Positions 22,000 to 32,100 of a stretch of DNA of 64,000 nucleotides are shown piece by piece. The position numbers were made by a program, and so were the translations under genes. The notes under the pieces were generated by a model that saw nothing but the letters and a program-made list of their open reading frames with translations, was not told where the DNA came from and ran no database searches. Source of the DNA: Chamaea fasciata (taxonomy: Eukaryota; Chordata; Aves; Passeriformes; Sylviidae); assembly GCA_029207755.1 (NCBI GenBank), contig JARCOQ010000062.1:372001-436000 (forward strand), read 5' to 3'. Position 1 is the first letter of the stretch. Every line of letters begins with the position of its first letter.

Positions 22000-24800
22000 T
22001 TTCTGAAACCTCAAGTCATTTTGAAGATTGTCCTCCTTCTGAGCCTGTGAGAATGCTCAACATTTCCTTCTGAACTGTCCATTTTTTCTTAGAGGTGGAA
22101 AGTGACATTGATGCCTTCTTTGGTACGGTTTGAAGGGGGAGTAGGCTCTTCTTTCGTCATGCTCTCCGGACCGCAGTGCCTTTGGAATATGGCCCAGGGG
22201 CTGGGTTTTACCCAGCTGTGGCACTTGTGTTTGAGGCAGAAAGGGCAGTGGCATTTGCAGGCAGAACCAAAGGACGAGTGGGGCAGCCCAAATACCCTGT
22301 GCAGATGCAGGCCTTGAGCTCTGACTCGAGAGCATTTGGGTTGCTGCCACTTGCATTTGTATCCCTAAGTGCAATCTCTTTGTCTGGGGGAGAGTTTTGC
22401 CCAAGTGAGACAGCAGAAAGATCAGGGAGGCTGCTGGGAAAGGCGCAGAGCTGGTGCAGAGCTGTCAGCGGCTGCAGGGTGAGCCCAGGCCCCGCCTTGC
22501 CCAGGCTGGAGCCCCAGCAGAGCCCTGGCAGAGCCCGGAGCAGCCTGAGCCGGGGCAGAGGCAGCTGCAAGGAGGCCCTTGGAGCTGCAAGAGGCAGCAG
22601 CCCGGCCCTGGGTGCCTCTTGGGGGCCCCGGGCGAATCCTGCGCTCTCAGAGCCCAGCTGGCAGCCGGCTGCTCCCGAGGGGAAGCGTGGCCATGCTGGG
22701 CACAGCACAGACCGGTGGCATCGGCCGTCCGGAGCGTGCACAGGAGCAGAGAAAGGCAAACCACAGCCGAGGGCTGCAGGCCTGGCTGAGGATTGCCACC
22801 CTTGTGCCGGCTGCCCTCTAACTCCTGGCCAAGGCGAGCAGTGTGTGCAGCGCTCTGGGCACAGGGGAGGGAGCCGGGCTGCTCCGCAGGCTCCGGCACA
22901 GGGCAGCCTCCTTCAGGCACGGCGCTTCTGCCGGGGGAACCGAGGCCAGCGGCAGGCAGGGACAGCTTGTCAGGTCACATCTGCAGGAGCCGGGGCCTCA
23001 CACGGCTCTGGGAGGAAGTGCCTGCAGTGCTGGAGTTGTGCACTGAGCCAGAGCAAAGGGGTGAAATGCAGAGTGTTCTGCAGAAATATTCCAGGGCGCC
23101 AGGCCAGCCTGCTTTGAGCTCTCTGGCACACAGCAAGCACTGTGCAATGCAGCCCTGAGCTGCTGGGAGAGGGGTGTTAGAAAGGAGCCAACTCTTAGAT
23201 GAAATTAAATGGGGAGACAAAGTCATCAAAGCCAAAGAGAACTGTTTCTTAGGAAGGATTCACCTGAGCTGGGTGTGTATCTCCCTCTCCCAAGAGCCAA
23301 ACACACACACAACACACACACAGAAAATGCTGCTTTTTACTGCCTTTCCCAGCCCAGGGCGAACCGTGTCCCCTTTCCCTTTGGCCGGGAAATAGGAAAC
23401 TTGTATTCTGTCCCCACCGCCTCCATTTCTGTCCCCTCCCCTCTTCCCCTACTTCCCTTTTGGTCTGGTCTTCAAGTTGGCCCCTCTCCCAGCTCACAGC
23501 AACACCCAACAAATCAACTAGAACAAATGCAAACCCTAAACAACAACACCTAGAACCAACAGCTTTCGTTCTTTCTTCTAATAACCCTTCAGCTGAAGCA
23601 AAATATTACCTCCTATCTCACTGAGGGAATCGGGCTTGTGCTTGAGCAGTGAACTGATTTGGAAGGGAGTAGAAAGGTTTCAGTAGGCAATTTGTGTTTT
23701 CTTTCTGAATTGCTGAAGGAAAGACACAATGTGGCTTCAGTCAGCAAAAACATTTTCAAGGTGCATTGAGGAAATGCTTGTGAGCAATTCCCAGAGAAAG
23801 AAAGGGTTGAGAAAATGCTGAACTGCAACAAATCATGGATTCCCTTCCCACTAACAGTGTTGAACCCTCTATTCCCCCAGTGCAGTGATTGATGTGTGGA
23901 AGTGGCTACCTTAGCCTTGAGAACAGAGTAGTCTTCCTAAGAATGTAGCTGGAATGCATTCAAGGGGAAAAGAGTGGTTGTAGGAGGCTCTTGGGCATCA
24001 GAGGAGAATTGCAGGAATGGGATGTTCCCCAAATGACCACCAGAGACTCTCAAGAGAGCCCTACTCTCCTGTCAGTAACTTCTGAGAAGTGGTTTAAATA
24101 TGTCAACTAATTTGAGGGAATGTTTAGCCTGTGAGTTTCAGCACAGTAATGAGTAGGTCTTATTTCCATGGTTACAAATGAGTAGGTGGGATTTCTGGCT
24201 GAGCACGTGTTAGGAAAGTGATTCCCCACGCACCCAGCACTGAAATAAAGTCATGCCTCCTTTCTCACACCGAGCTGGCACCAGGGATCGGAGCCCTTCT
24301 TGGTAACTTTGATTTTAGTTGCTTCTATTGAAAGGTGAAAATGAAACCTTTTCCAGCTGTTCCCCTCGGGTTTACATTTCTGGGGGCCAAAGCTCTGTGC
24401 TGCAGGTGGCCCGGGTGTGTGCAGAGCAATGCAGCCTCCACAAAGCCCTTGGTTTCCCCACAAGTCGTCATGATTTGTTGCCAGGTGTGCCCAGCTGTGG
24501 CAGGAGAAAGAGCCCGCAGTGCAGTGGGCGCCGTGCCCTGCCCAGCCAGGGCTCTCTGGCACAGAGGAGCAGCAGCAGCACCTTTCAACCCACTCCTGCC
24601 CTGGCCTCACCTGGGACACAGAAGCCTCTGGAAATCAGCACCACCTGGCCCCTTCCCAGCCTGGAGCAGCTCCTGCTGGTGGGCACATCCTGCACTTCTG
24701 CTGCTTCCGAACAGGAATCAAGGCACAGGGGGAGAGGGACATACAGAGAAGCCCTGGGCTAGTGCAATAAATGGGCAAATGCATGGGGGAATGTGTTAGG
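22000..24800. other. 3' flank of kinase copy 1; no supported gene
   Basis: 22.4-23.1 kb is GC-rich with long open frames on both strands, shared with copy 2 only because the segment is duplicated. A CA-rich run (ACACACACACAACACACACAC) is at about 23310. No exon chain or RNA gene was recognised. Confidence 0.45.
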
Positions 24801-24809
24801 AATCATTTC

Positions 24810-25720
24810 AGCTGTCATGCCAATACTGCCTTCGCTCCTTTTCTCCCTTCACATTTCCTGTTCTTTTCCCTCTCACATTTCCACTCCTTCCCCCTCTCGA
24901 GTCTCACAGTTTTCCTGTCATGTTTGCCGCCCAAGTTTTACTTCTTTTCCCCACCCTTTTCAGCTCCCTTTCCTCACACTTTGCCTCTCGCACTTCCCCA
25001 GCTTCCCGCTTTTTCCTGCTTTTTTGTTCTCTCACGATTCTCACAATTTCCCCCTCACTTATCCTGCCCTTTTCTCCCCTCATGCTTTTCTCCTTTCCTC
25101 AGTCATTTTTCTCCAAGTTGTCTCCTCATGTTTCTCACTTTTGCCCTCGTGTTTCCCAGGCTTTCCCTCTCCCATTTCTCCCACTTTTCCCCTCATGTTT
25201 ATCATTCTTTCCCCCTCATGTTCCTAATGCTTTTCCTCTAGCATTTTCTGCCCTTTTTTCACTCCTGTTTTCTGTCACTTTTCCCATCCAACTTCCCACG
25301 CTTTTTTTCCCCCTAATGTTTTCTGCCTTTTTCTGCCCTCTGGTTTCTCCCTCTTTTCCCCTCAGGATTCTCACAATGTTCCCCTCACATTTGCTGCCTG
25401 TTTCTCTTTCTCTGCCAGTAATTTTCTCACTCTCTTCCCCTCACATTTCCCTCCATTTTTTCCTCTATGTTTTTCAGCCTTCCTTGATCATGTTTCTTAG
25501 AATTTTCCCGTCATATGTCCTGTCTTTTCCTCCTCTCACCTTCCTCTCCTATTTTCACTCACGTCTTCACCATTTTCCCCTCAGTTTTCTCAGCCTTTCC
25601 CACTCAGGTTTCCTTCCCTTTTCCTCCCTCACACTTCCCTCCTTTTTCCACTCCCATTTCTCACACTTGTCACCTCATGTTTTCTGCCTTTTTTCCCCTC
25701 ACATTTCTTAACCCACTGAG
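24810..25720 (+). repeat. Pyrimidine-rich tract, copy 1
   Basis: About 900 bp in which the plus strand is mostly C and T, built of degenerate units near 16-20 bp such as TTTTCCCCTCATGTTTTCTGCC and TCCCCTCACATTTCC. The long open frames across it (rich in F, S, P, L) exist because stop codons need purines. The tract could form triplex DNA, which is inference. Confidence 0.85.
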
Positions 25721-25793
25721 TCCTGTCAGTGACTCTTCCTCTTCAGTAGTTGATGAGCTTCTTTTCTTCTTTCCTGCAATCCCCTCCTCCAAA

Positions 25794-25955
25794 GAATGGG
25801 TGCCAGAGCAGCGCTCCAAGAAGCCCCTGCCCGTGTGTCTGCTGAACAGAATGGCTGTGCTCGACTTGAACAATCTCGTGAAGAACAACCTAAACTGCAG
25901 TGGACTTTCAATTCCCTCTAGTCTTCATAGTGTTCTAAAGAAATGGGTACCCTGA
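25794..25955 (+). other. Short conserved open frame after the tract, copy 1
   Basis: EWVPEQRSKKPLPVCLLNRM and about 33 further residues end at TGA 25953-25955. The same frame stands at 43866-44027 with one synonymous and one amino-acid change visible. I do not recognise it. It may be an exon of an unseen gene, a processed gene scrap, or chance. Confidence 0.3.
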
Positions 25956-26125
25956 GGGATACACGTCGCAGGTGAGCAGCCGCTGCACCATCCGCCTCAA
26001 GCAGATCCCATCTCCGTTTTCATCACCTCACACTCACTGTGACTCCTGCCTGGACGAAACCACTTGTGATGCTGCTTGATGCTAATTGGAGTCCATGTGC
26101 ACAAGGAGTGCTTTTAGCCCTCTTT

Positions 26126-26126
<1 letters not shown>

Positions 26127-26159
<33 letters not shown>
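26127..26159 (+). repeat. Poly-A run of 33 bases
   Basis: Uninterrupted A run about 28 bases beyond the end of the copy 1 duplication. There is no AATAAA or recognised retroposed body directly upstream. Confidence 0.9.
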
Positions 26160-26163
<4 letters not shown>

Positions 26164-26440
26164 TTATTTTAAAACATTCAATGCCTGGAGTTTCGTTCTA
26201 TTTTCCCCTATTTGAATTGCCTTGACATCAAAGTACTGCCAGTTGGCGTTCCAAACTGGCTGGTCTGTGTTTGTGTGCACAGAGCAAAGGTGCCAGACCG
26301 TGTCCTTTTCCCGGGTGTCCGTTAATGTCCATTCCAACAGACACTGCAGGGGGGCTCAGCCTGCCCCACGCAGGATGGCAGCCAGAGGGCTGAGGCTGCG
26401 CCTCCTAGTGAGATCAGCCGCCCTGGCAGCCCGGCCCCAG

Positions 26441-26517
26441 CCGCCATCTTGTGTGTGGTTCTCCAGCCCTGGCCGCCATCTTGTGTGTGGCTCCCTCAGC
26501 CCTGGCCGCCATCTTTT
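26441..26517 (-). promoter_or_regulatory. Three tandem YY1-type motifs
   Basis: CCGCCATCTT occurs at 26441, 26473 and 26506, spaced 32-33 bp in a tandem repeat (GCCCTGGCCGCCATCTTGTG). The reverse complement AAGATGGCGG matches the known YY1 consensus. The array lies about 190-260 bp upstream of the ATG of an olfactory-receptor fragment. Binding is not shown by sequence alone. Confidence 0.6.
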
Positions 26518-26703
26518 GCACTGACCTAGTCCAGCTCTTAAGCGAATGTGTTGCTGTTGTGTCGGCAGTCAGGGTCCGCCCCAAAGACACCAACACCAGC
26601 AGGACAGGCTACAGGGAATGGCACGGGTTTGGCTCAAAGCAGCCAGTCCTGACTTGTCACTGTCCTTTATCCATGAACACGTCCCCATATGCAGCCACAG
26701 CAA

Positions 26704-26995
26704 ATGTCCAACAGCAGCTCCATCAGCCACTTCCTCCCGCTGGCGCTGGCAGACACGCGGCAGCTGCAGCTCCTGCACTTCTGCCTCTTCCTGGGCATCT
26801 CCCTGGCTGCCCTCCTGGGCCACGGCCTCATCACCAGCGCCGTAGCCTGCGGCCACCACCTGCACAGCCCCATGTTCTTCTTCCTGCTCAACCTGGCCCT
26901 CAGCGACCTGGGCTCCATCTGCACCACTGTCCCCAAAGCCATGCACAATTCCCTCTGGGACACCAGGACCGTCTCCTACGCAGGATGTGCTGCAC
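26704..26995 (+). pseudogene. Olfactory receptor 5' fragment (N-terminus to TM3)
   Basis: The frame starts MSNSSSISHFLPLALADTRQ, with an N-glycosylation site, and continues through TM1 (GISLAALLGHGLITSAV), the HLHSPMFFFLLNLALSDLG motif of TM2 and PKAMHNSLWDTR to SYAGCAA. It then stops being a receptor: from 26996 on the sequence is a minus-strand LTR. TM3 to TM7 are missing, so it cannot function. Whether it and the 6.4-kb fragment come from one gene is unknown; they cover different ends and lie in opposite orientations. Confidence 0.9.
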
Positions 26996-27320
26996 TGCGG
27001 AGGATTTCGGCGAGGGAAGAATGCAATCAATCAATATGATTGGTAAAGCATTGTTCAACTTTATTGCTCATAACATCCGTTCTTATACTTTTGCCCGAAG
27101 CGTTCAGCATACTTGTCAAATTATAGTTGGTTAGCATACACTACTCATCTATACTTGATTGGCTATATCAAGCGTGAGAATGTTCCTCCCCTTGGCATGC
27201 TGAAAACTTTGTATACGTGCTTACTGCTATGCTCTATTCACCACAAGTTCTTTTATCTTTGGCCTGTGTCCGTGCTTACTGCTGTCCCAAGGACAGCTTG
27301 TCTCAGCAGCGCGTAGGCTG

Positions 27321-27770
27321 CTAGCACTTGGTATCGGGCCATAAGGCCTCTAATGATCCGTGGCCTTGCTCTGCTAACCATTCTTCAACAATTCCCTCTT
27401 TTTTATTTTGTGCAACAAACGCAGCGGGTTGAGTAGTTACTGTTTCTGCTACGCGATACATCATCTGTTGCAAGCAGCAAAAAAAGCAAGGTACAAAAAG
27501 GACAAGCAGTAAAATAACAATCACAATATTGATTACATGTTGCAGTAGGGAGGTTATCCAAGGCCCTCGCCCGAAAGATCTTAGCCAATCTGTTAAAGCC
27601 AAGCCTGTGTCTTGCTGCAAATGACTAGTGAGTTCTTGCAACTTAGCTATTTGGGTATGAATTGACATGGAGTGATATCTCTGTACTGCCTTGTCAAACT
27701 GCCAGAGCAGTTGTAGGTTTTCTCTTGCCCTTAAGTCTTCAATTAAGTGTACCGCCTCTAACCCTGGCTG
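27321..27770 (-). pseudogene. ERV env transmembrane-subunit tail
   Basis: The frame begins around 27757 with a heptad-rich stretch, continues through IAKLQELTSHLQQ and ends in a hydrophobic membrane anchor plus a short cytoplasmic tail (stop at 27321). The surface subunit and the start of the transmembrane subunit are gone: integrase ends at about 27760, immediately upstream, showing an internal deletion. Nonfunctional. Confidence 0.75.
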
Positions 27771-28795
27771 TCCAGTATCGATGTCACTCTTGCAGGGTCA
27801 TTAGCAGGACGGATCCATTTACTAGGTATCCATTGGGGCCCTGTGGGGGTAAGAACACAAACATAACCTCTACCCATGTACTGAACCTCTGCGGGACCTT
27901 CCCATACTCCAGTTTTGGGATCTCGGTACATGACTTTAAACAATGGCTTAGTTGCTTCCTCCTTTACTCCCCCTGAGTGGATGACCGCAGGGGGCTCCGA
28001 GTGGTCCCCCATTACACACAGATAGTTTAATACAAATAGTGTTTTTGATAGCATGGTCTGCACATCCACCTCCTCCTTCTATTTTAACAGATAATCCTTG
28101 AGTGTTTGGTGGGCTCGCTCCACAATCGCCTGACCTGTTGGTGAATGTGGGATACCTGTGATGTGTGTCACACCCCACTTCTGTAAGAACCTTTGGATCC
28201 TGCTGCTCACATATGCAGGGCCATTGTCTGTCTTAATCTGTTCTGGCACCCCCATCACCGCAAAGCAAGTAGTTAGGTGTCGTACCACGTGGAGAGCTTT
28301 CTCTCTTGGCTGCGCTGAAGCCCAAATAAATTTACTGAAAGTATCAATTGTAACATGCACATATTTCAATCTACCAAAGGAGGATACGTGAGTTACATCC
28401 ATTTGCCAGATCTGATTGGCTCCAAGGCCCTGTGGGTTTACTCCCATCCCTAGTCCAGGCCCATGCTGACTACAGAGAGGACAGGATCTGACAATACCAC
28501 GGGCATCATTCAGAGATATGCGAAACTGTTTCTTTAGGCCTCGCGCATTCTGGTGAAAAGTCTCATGAGCAATACGTGCCTGCTGAAATCCGTCTTGTGG
28601 TACTGCAACAGAAACCAACTGATCAGTTATGGCATTACCCTGACCCAAACCTTCTGACCATTTGTGGCTTCGAATATGCAAAATTGCAAAAGGAGCTGAG
28701 CGCAGCCAAACAGCGTGCCTCAGCTGTCTCAAAAGTTCCCATAACCTGTCATTCTTTATATCCTTTATCAATGCATCCTCAATCCGCAGCACCAC
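27758..28795 (-). pseudogene. ERV RNase H end and integrase, one stop
   Basis: The frame carries the end of RNase H, the zinc-binding HETFH and CPLC motifs, and the catalytic acidic triad visible in WQMDVTH, KTDNGPAY and the VERAH motif. A TAG at 28079-28081 interrupts the frame after the core; the C-terminal DNA-binding part (around KTGVWEGPAEVQY and WIPSKWIRP) continues in the same frame to 27758. It would have inserted viral DNA in the host genome; it is now broken by the stop and lacks the rest of pol. Confidence 0.85.
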
Positions 28796-28951
28796 CCCTA
28801 CTACGCATCATGAGTCTGTGACAATATTTACACCCTGACCAGGCCAATTCATAATGATCCAAAGGACAGCCCTTAATTCTAGCGTCTGCAATGTGTCCTC
28901 AGTAGTCGCGTCCACGTGCCCTCCTCCATCCATCCAGATCGAGGCAGAGCG

Positions 28952-29180
28952 TTTGCTTTGTGATGTCAGGGCACGGTTGCCACGTGGTCATGGTGACATC
29001 GCAAGGTTGCCTTGGTGCCCGGAAGGCCTCAGGGGTGTCAGAGCAGCTCTTGGGCTTGCTCGGTGCAGGAACTTGGTCCTGTGCTTGAGGCTTTTGTCAG
29101 TGGGCAGCTGCTGACTGACAGGAGACTCCTTTTAGCTAGCGTTAGAGCGCACTCTGCAAACTTGCACAGCAGTTGCCACA
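28952..29180 (+). promoter_or_regulatory. Putative kinase promoter/5' UTR, copy 2
   Basis: Same TGATGTCA and E-box CACGTG (28981-28986) as copy 1. Upstream of 28952 is ERV sequence, so only about 230 bp of shared promoter exist; anything further out differs between copies. Confidence 0.35.
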
Positions 29181-32100
29181 ATGATTGGGCAACTCGCCGC
29201 TGCAGTTTTCACTGTTTACGGAGTTACTTATTCCTGCTATTTCCTGACTCACCTGGCAGGTAAGTAGAGGTTTTCCCTGAGTGTCACCTAACCTGGTTTT
29301 TGTGTCTTCCTGCTCTTTCTTAGTGACTGGGTTGATTTGGAAACAGAAAGGCCATTGGGATGCCGCTTGGGTAAAGCTCCTGTCAACATGTTCAGCTCAA
29401 AAGGGGGCGTGTGTAGCCACGGCCGTGTGGGCAGCATTTGCAAGGGAACCTGCAGGGGTTGCGTTCCCTCCGTGGGAGAGTCTGTGGCAGCAGAGTTTGC
29501 CAATTCCTCCATTGCTGGGTCAAGCAGGACAACTTTGAAAATGTAGACTGGGAGGCCTTCTTGGAAGGTCTTCTGAAAATGCTGTGGTTGTCTCCAGTTT
29601 TCTCAAAGCATCTGCTTCATTTTCCCTTGCCTACTGCAGGTCACCTGAGCTGGGTATTCAGAGGTGCTGATCCTGAGGTGAGTAAGGAAAGAACATTTGA
29701 TGTTCCTGGTGTTTAAGAATTGTGCAGCAAGCTGTGAGCTTGGCCTGTGGCAGTAGAGTGTAGAGGGCCAGCTGAGTAGGCTGCAAGAAAATCCATTTCC
29801 ATGTCTACAGCAGCAAGAGCAGAGGCATCACTGCCTATTTCCTAATCTTCCATTCCAGAGCTTTAAAAGAACTAAAAGAGAAGTTTTGCAGAGAGAATGG
29901 TGCTTCCTGATAGTAGTCAGGGGGGAATATGTAATTTGGAGCAATTTGCAGTGTCCAGTTGAATCAGCCCATTAGAATTTAGGCAGAGTGACTTAGAATC
30001 CCCTTGCTCTCCAAGTTGATGATTTGTGCTTAGTAGAGCTGGTTCTAGAGCTGAAGAGAAAGAAGGTTCTAAATGAGCCTGTGTCTCACGCTCCTGTCTG
30101 TCCACAGATCACTGAAGGAAGAACAGACTCCCCTCCGGCTTCCTCTGCTCCTGGACAAGAAGCCGAAGAGGAGCCAAATGACCACAAGGCTCCAGCTGTT
30201 GTCACCCCACAGCCGGAACTTTCCCAGCCAGTAAGTGCCACTTCTGGAGGGTGCTGTCTTTAGTGCGAGGCAGAGCTGCAAGTTTCTGAGCAGCCAGCTC
30301 TTGCTGTTGGTGGCTGAGGATGATAAGTGCTGCAGTCCTGCCAGACCTAGCCATTCCCCTCAGCCAGTGACAGCTGGAAAATGGGCTTTGAGCTGCCGTG
30401 TTTAGGCCCCAGCTTGCTGGGATTCTGATAGGGGCCAGCCTGGAGCAGGAAGGTTCCCTGTCTGCAGAGGAGGGAGCATGTCAAAGGCACTGTGCTCAGC
30501 CTTGGTGGATACGTAGGGGACGCTGTGGCCTGGGGACACCTGTCCCTCTCCACAGACGTGCCAAGTACCCACAGGCACCAAAAGTCTTGATCTGAGAACA
30601 CAAGCTCTTTGGGGTGGTTTGTCCCCGGGAGCTTCTTGGCTGTGCTTACCCGGGAGCATTTCAGAGACACACTGGGGATGTGGAGTTGCTGTTTGAAGAC
30701 AGGGATTTTGGTGCCTTTGTTGCCAGGTTGTTCTTTTGCCTCTTCAGGCAGAGCAGGCAGTAGCAGAGCTGACAGGCACTCGGAGTCCACCTGTCTTTTG
30801 GCTTTTAAAGAGCTGCTAAGAGATGATGTGTTGTCCATGAATCTTTGGGGGGCCACTCTTCTCTTGTGTGGCAAAAGACACGTTCCCTGTCAGCTTCCGA
30901 AGAGGCTGTTGGAGCTTCAGACCCAGATGGAGGCTGATTGTACTGCTAGTGTCACAGTGGGACAGAGTGAAGGGCAGGGAGAGGGGAATTCAATGGAGCT
31001 CTTGGGACTGAGGAGGCCAGGAGTCCCCCAGGCACTGAAAGCACAGAGCCTTGTCATCTGCAGAGATCAGCACTGGGACAGGAGGGTTACAATGGAAGCA
31101 GAGGTGGGCAGGGAAGCAGAAAGAAGTGGCTGAATGAATATGATTTGTACGCTGAAAAAGGAAAAAGCTGAGCCTGATGGCATCTCCCAGTCACTTGCTC
31201 TGCATTTGTGTGTACAGAACGTGGAGGCAGAGGCACAAGCAGAGCCGCCCAAACCTCTGAGTGACACGATGGCAGCGAGGAGGAAGAGCAGGGAAGACAT
31301 CAGAAGAACTGAGGATCAATGGAAACTCCATCAGGAGAGGGGCAATCAACAAAACCATGTAAGCGGAGGAGTAGTAGCCACTCCCCTGATGGAAGGTTCT
31401 GTCTCCTGTTCTTTACGGAACTTTGGAGACAAGCTGCAGGCAGAGCTGCAGAAAACTCGGGCTAGGATCAAGGCATGGGAGAAGAGGCTGGAGGAAGAAA
31501 TGGAGATTCTAGCAGAAGACCGAGCGAAAATTTGTCTCCTCCTTGAGAAGCGAGAGGCTCTACAGAAACAAGTGAGTGAATGAGCAATAGCCACTGCAGT
31601 CACCAACCTGGTGCTTTCTGCCCTTCGTGCCTTTCCCCTGCAGAGCAGCAGGGGGGTGGGGTGATGCCTCTGAGTGCCATCCTGCTCCAGTGTGTGCCAC
31701 AGGCACTCTGAAGGACACTCCCTGCTCTGCTGAATCTCCGCTGCTGCCCTGCACAGTGGCACTAGTGCTTTGGCCTTTTGGCCAGCAGTCATCTGAATGC
31801 ATTCCTGCTGGCCTCTTCCTGCTCTCCTTGTTTCTTGAGGTGTTCTTGCAGGGGAACACAGTGACCCAGATGGATCTGGAAAGAAGCTGTCTGTATCCCT
31901 TGTGAATCTGGTCCTCTCCCTTTCCTCACAGTCGATGACTCTTGGCTGACAGGGACAAGCTGGACTCTCTGACTGCTTTGTTCTCTTTGACTTAAGGTGG
32001 AAGTGTTGACATCTCGCCTGGCAGCCTGCAAAGATTTCCATCAAGTGACTGGCAGCAAGGAGCCCCAAGATTCCTGTGAGGCACAGAAACTGTCCCAAGC

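Larger units (their letters stand above)
13251..26099 (+). repeat. Segmental duplication, copy 1
   Basis: Near-identical to 28952-44171 by eye. Alignment begins at TTTGCTTTGTGATGTCAGGG and ends at about GTCCATGTG. It contains a complete PAK3-like gene plus about 4 kb of 3' flank. Relative to copy 2 it lacks about 2.37 kb after position 14328 and has scattered substitutions and small indels, for example a (TTG)n stretch at about 16460. Confidence 0.95.
26996..28951 (-). mobile_element. Truncated ERV: integrase, env tail and one LTR
   Basis: Minus-strand provirus fragment. Order in its own direction: a scrap of RNase H near 28950, integrase, a very short env remnant, then the 3' LTR (26996 to about 27320), which carries an AATAAA on the minus strand. 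Gag, protease, most of pol and the 5' LTR are missing. The 5' side ends exactly at the start of duplication copy 2 (28952). It inserted into an olfactory-receptor gene. Integrase layout suggests a class II (beta-like) element; this is a judgement by eye. Confidence 0.85.

Noticed and set aside
22176..23117. 313-codon frame present in both duplicates
   Set aside because: Identity reflects recent duplication only; GC-rich, low-complexity translation and equally long frames on the other strand.
24793..25711. Long F/S/P/L-rich open frames of up to 263 codons, repeated at 42865-43783
   Set aside because: The strand is nearly all pyrimidine, so stops cannot occur; frames are open in all three phases and lack any domain.
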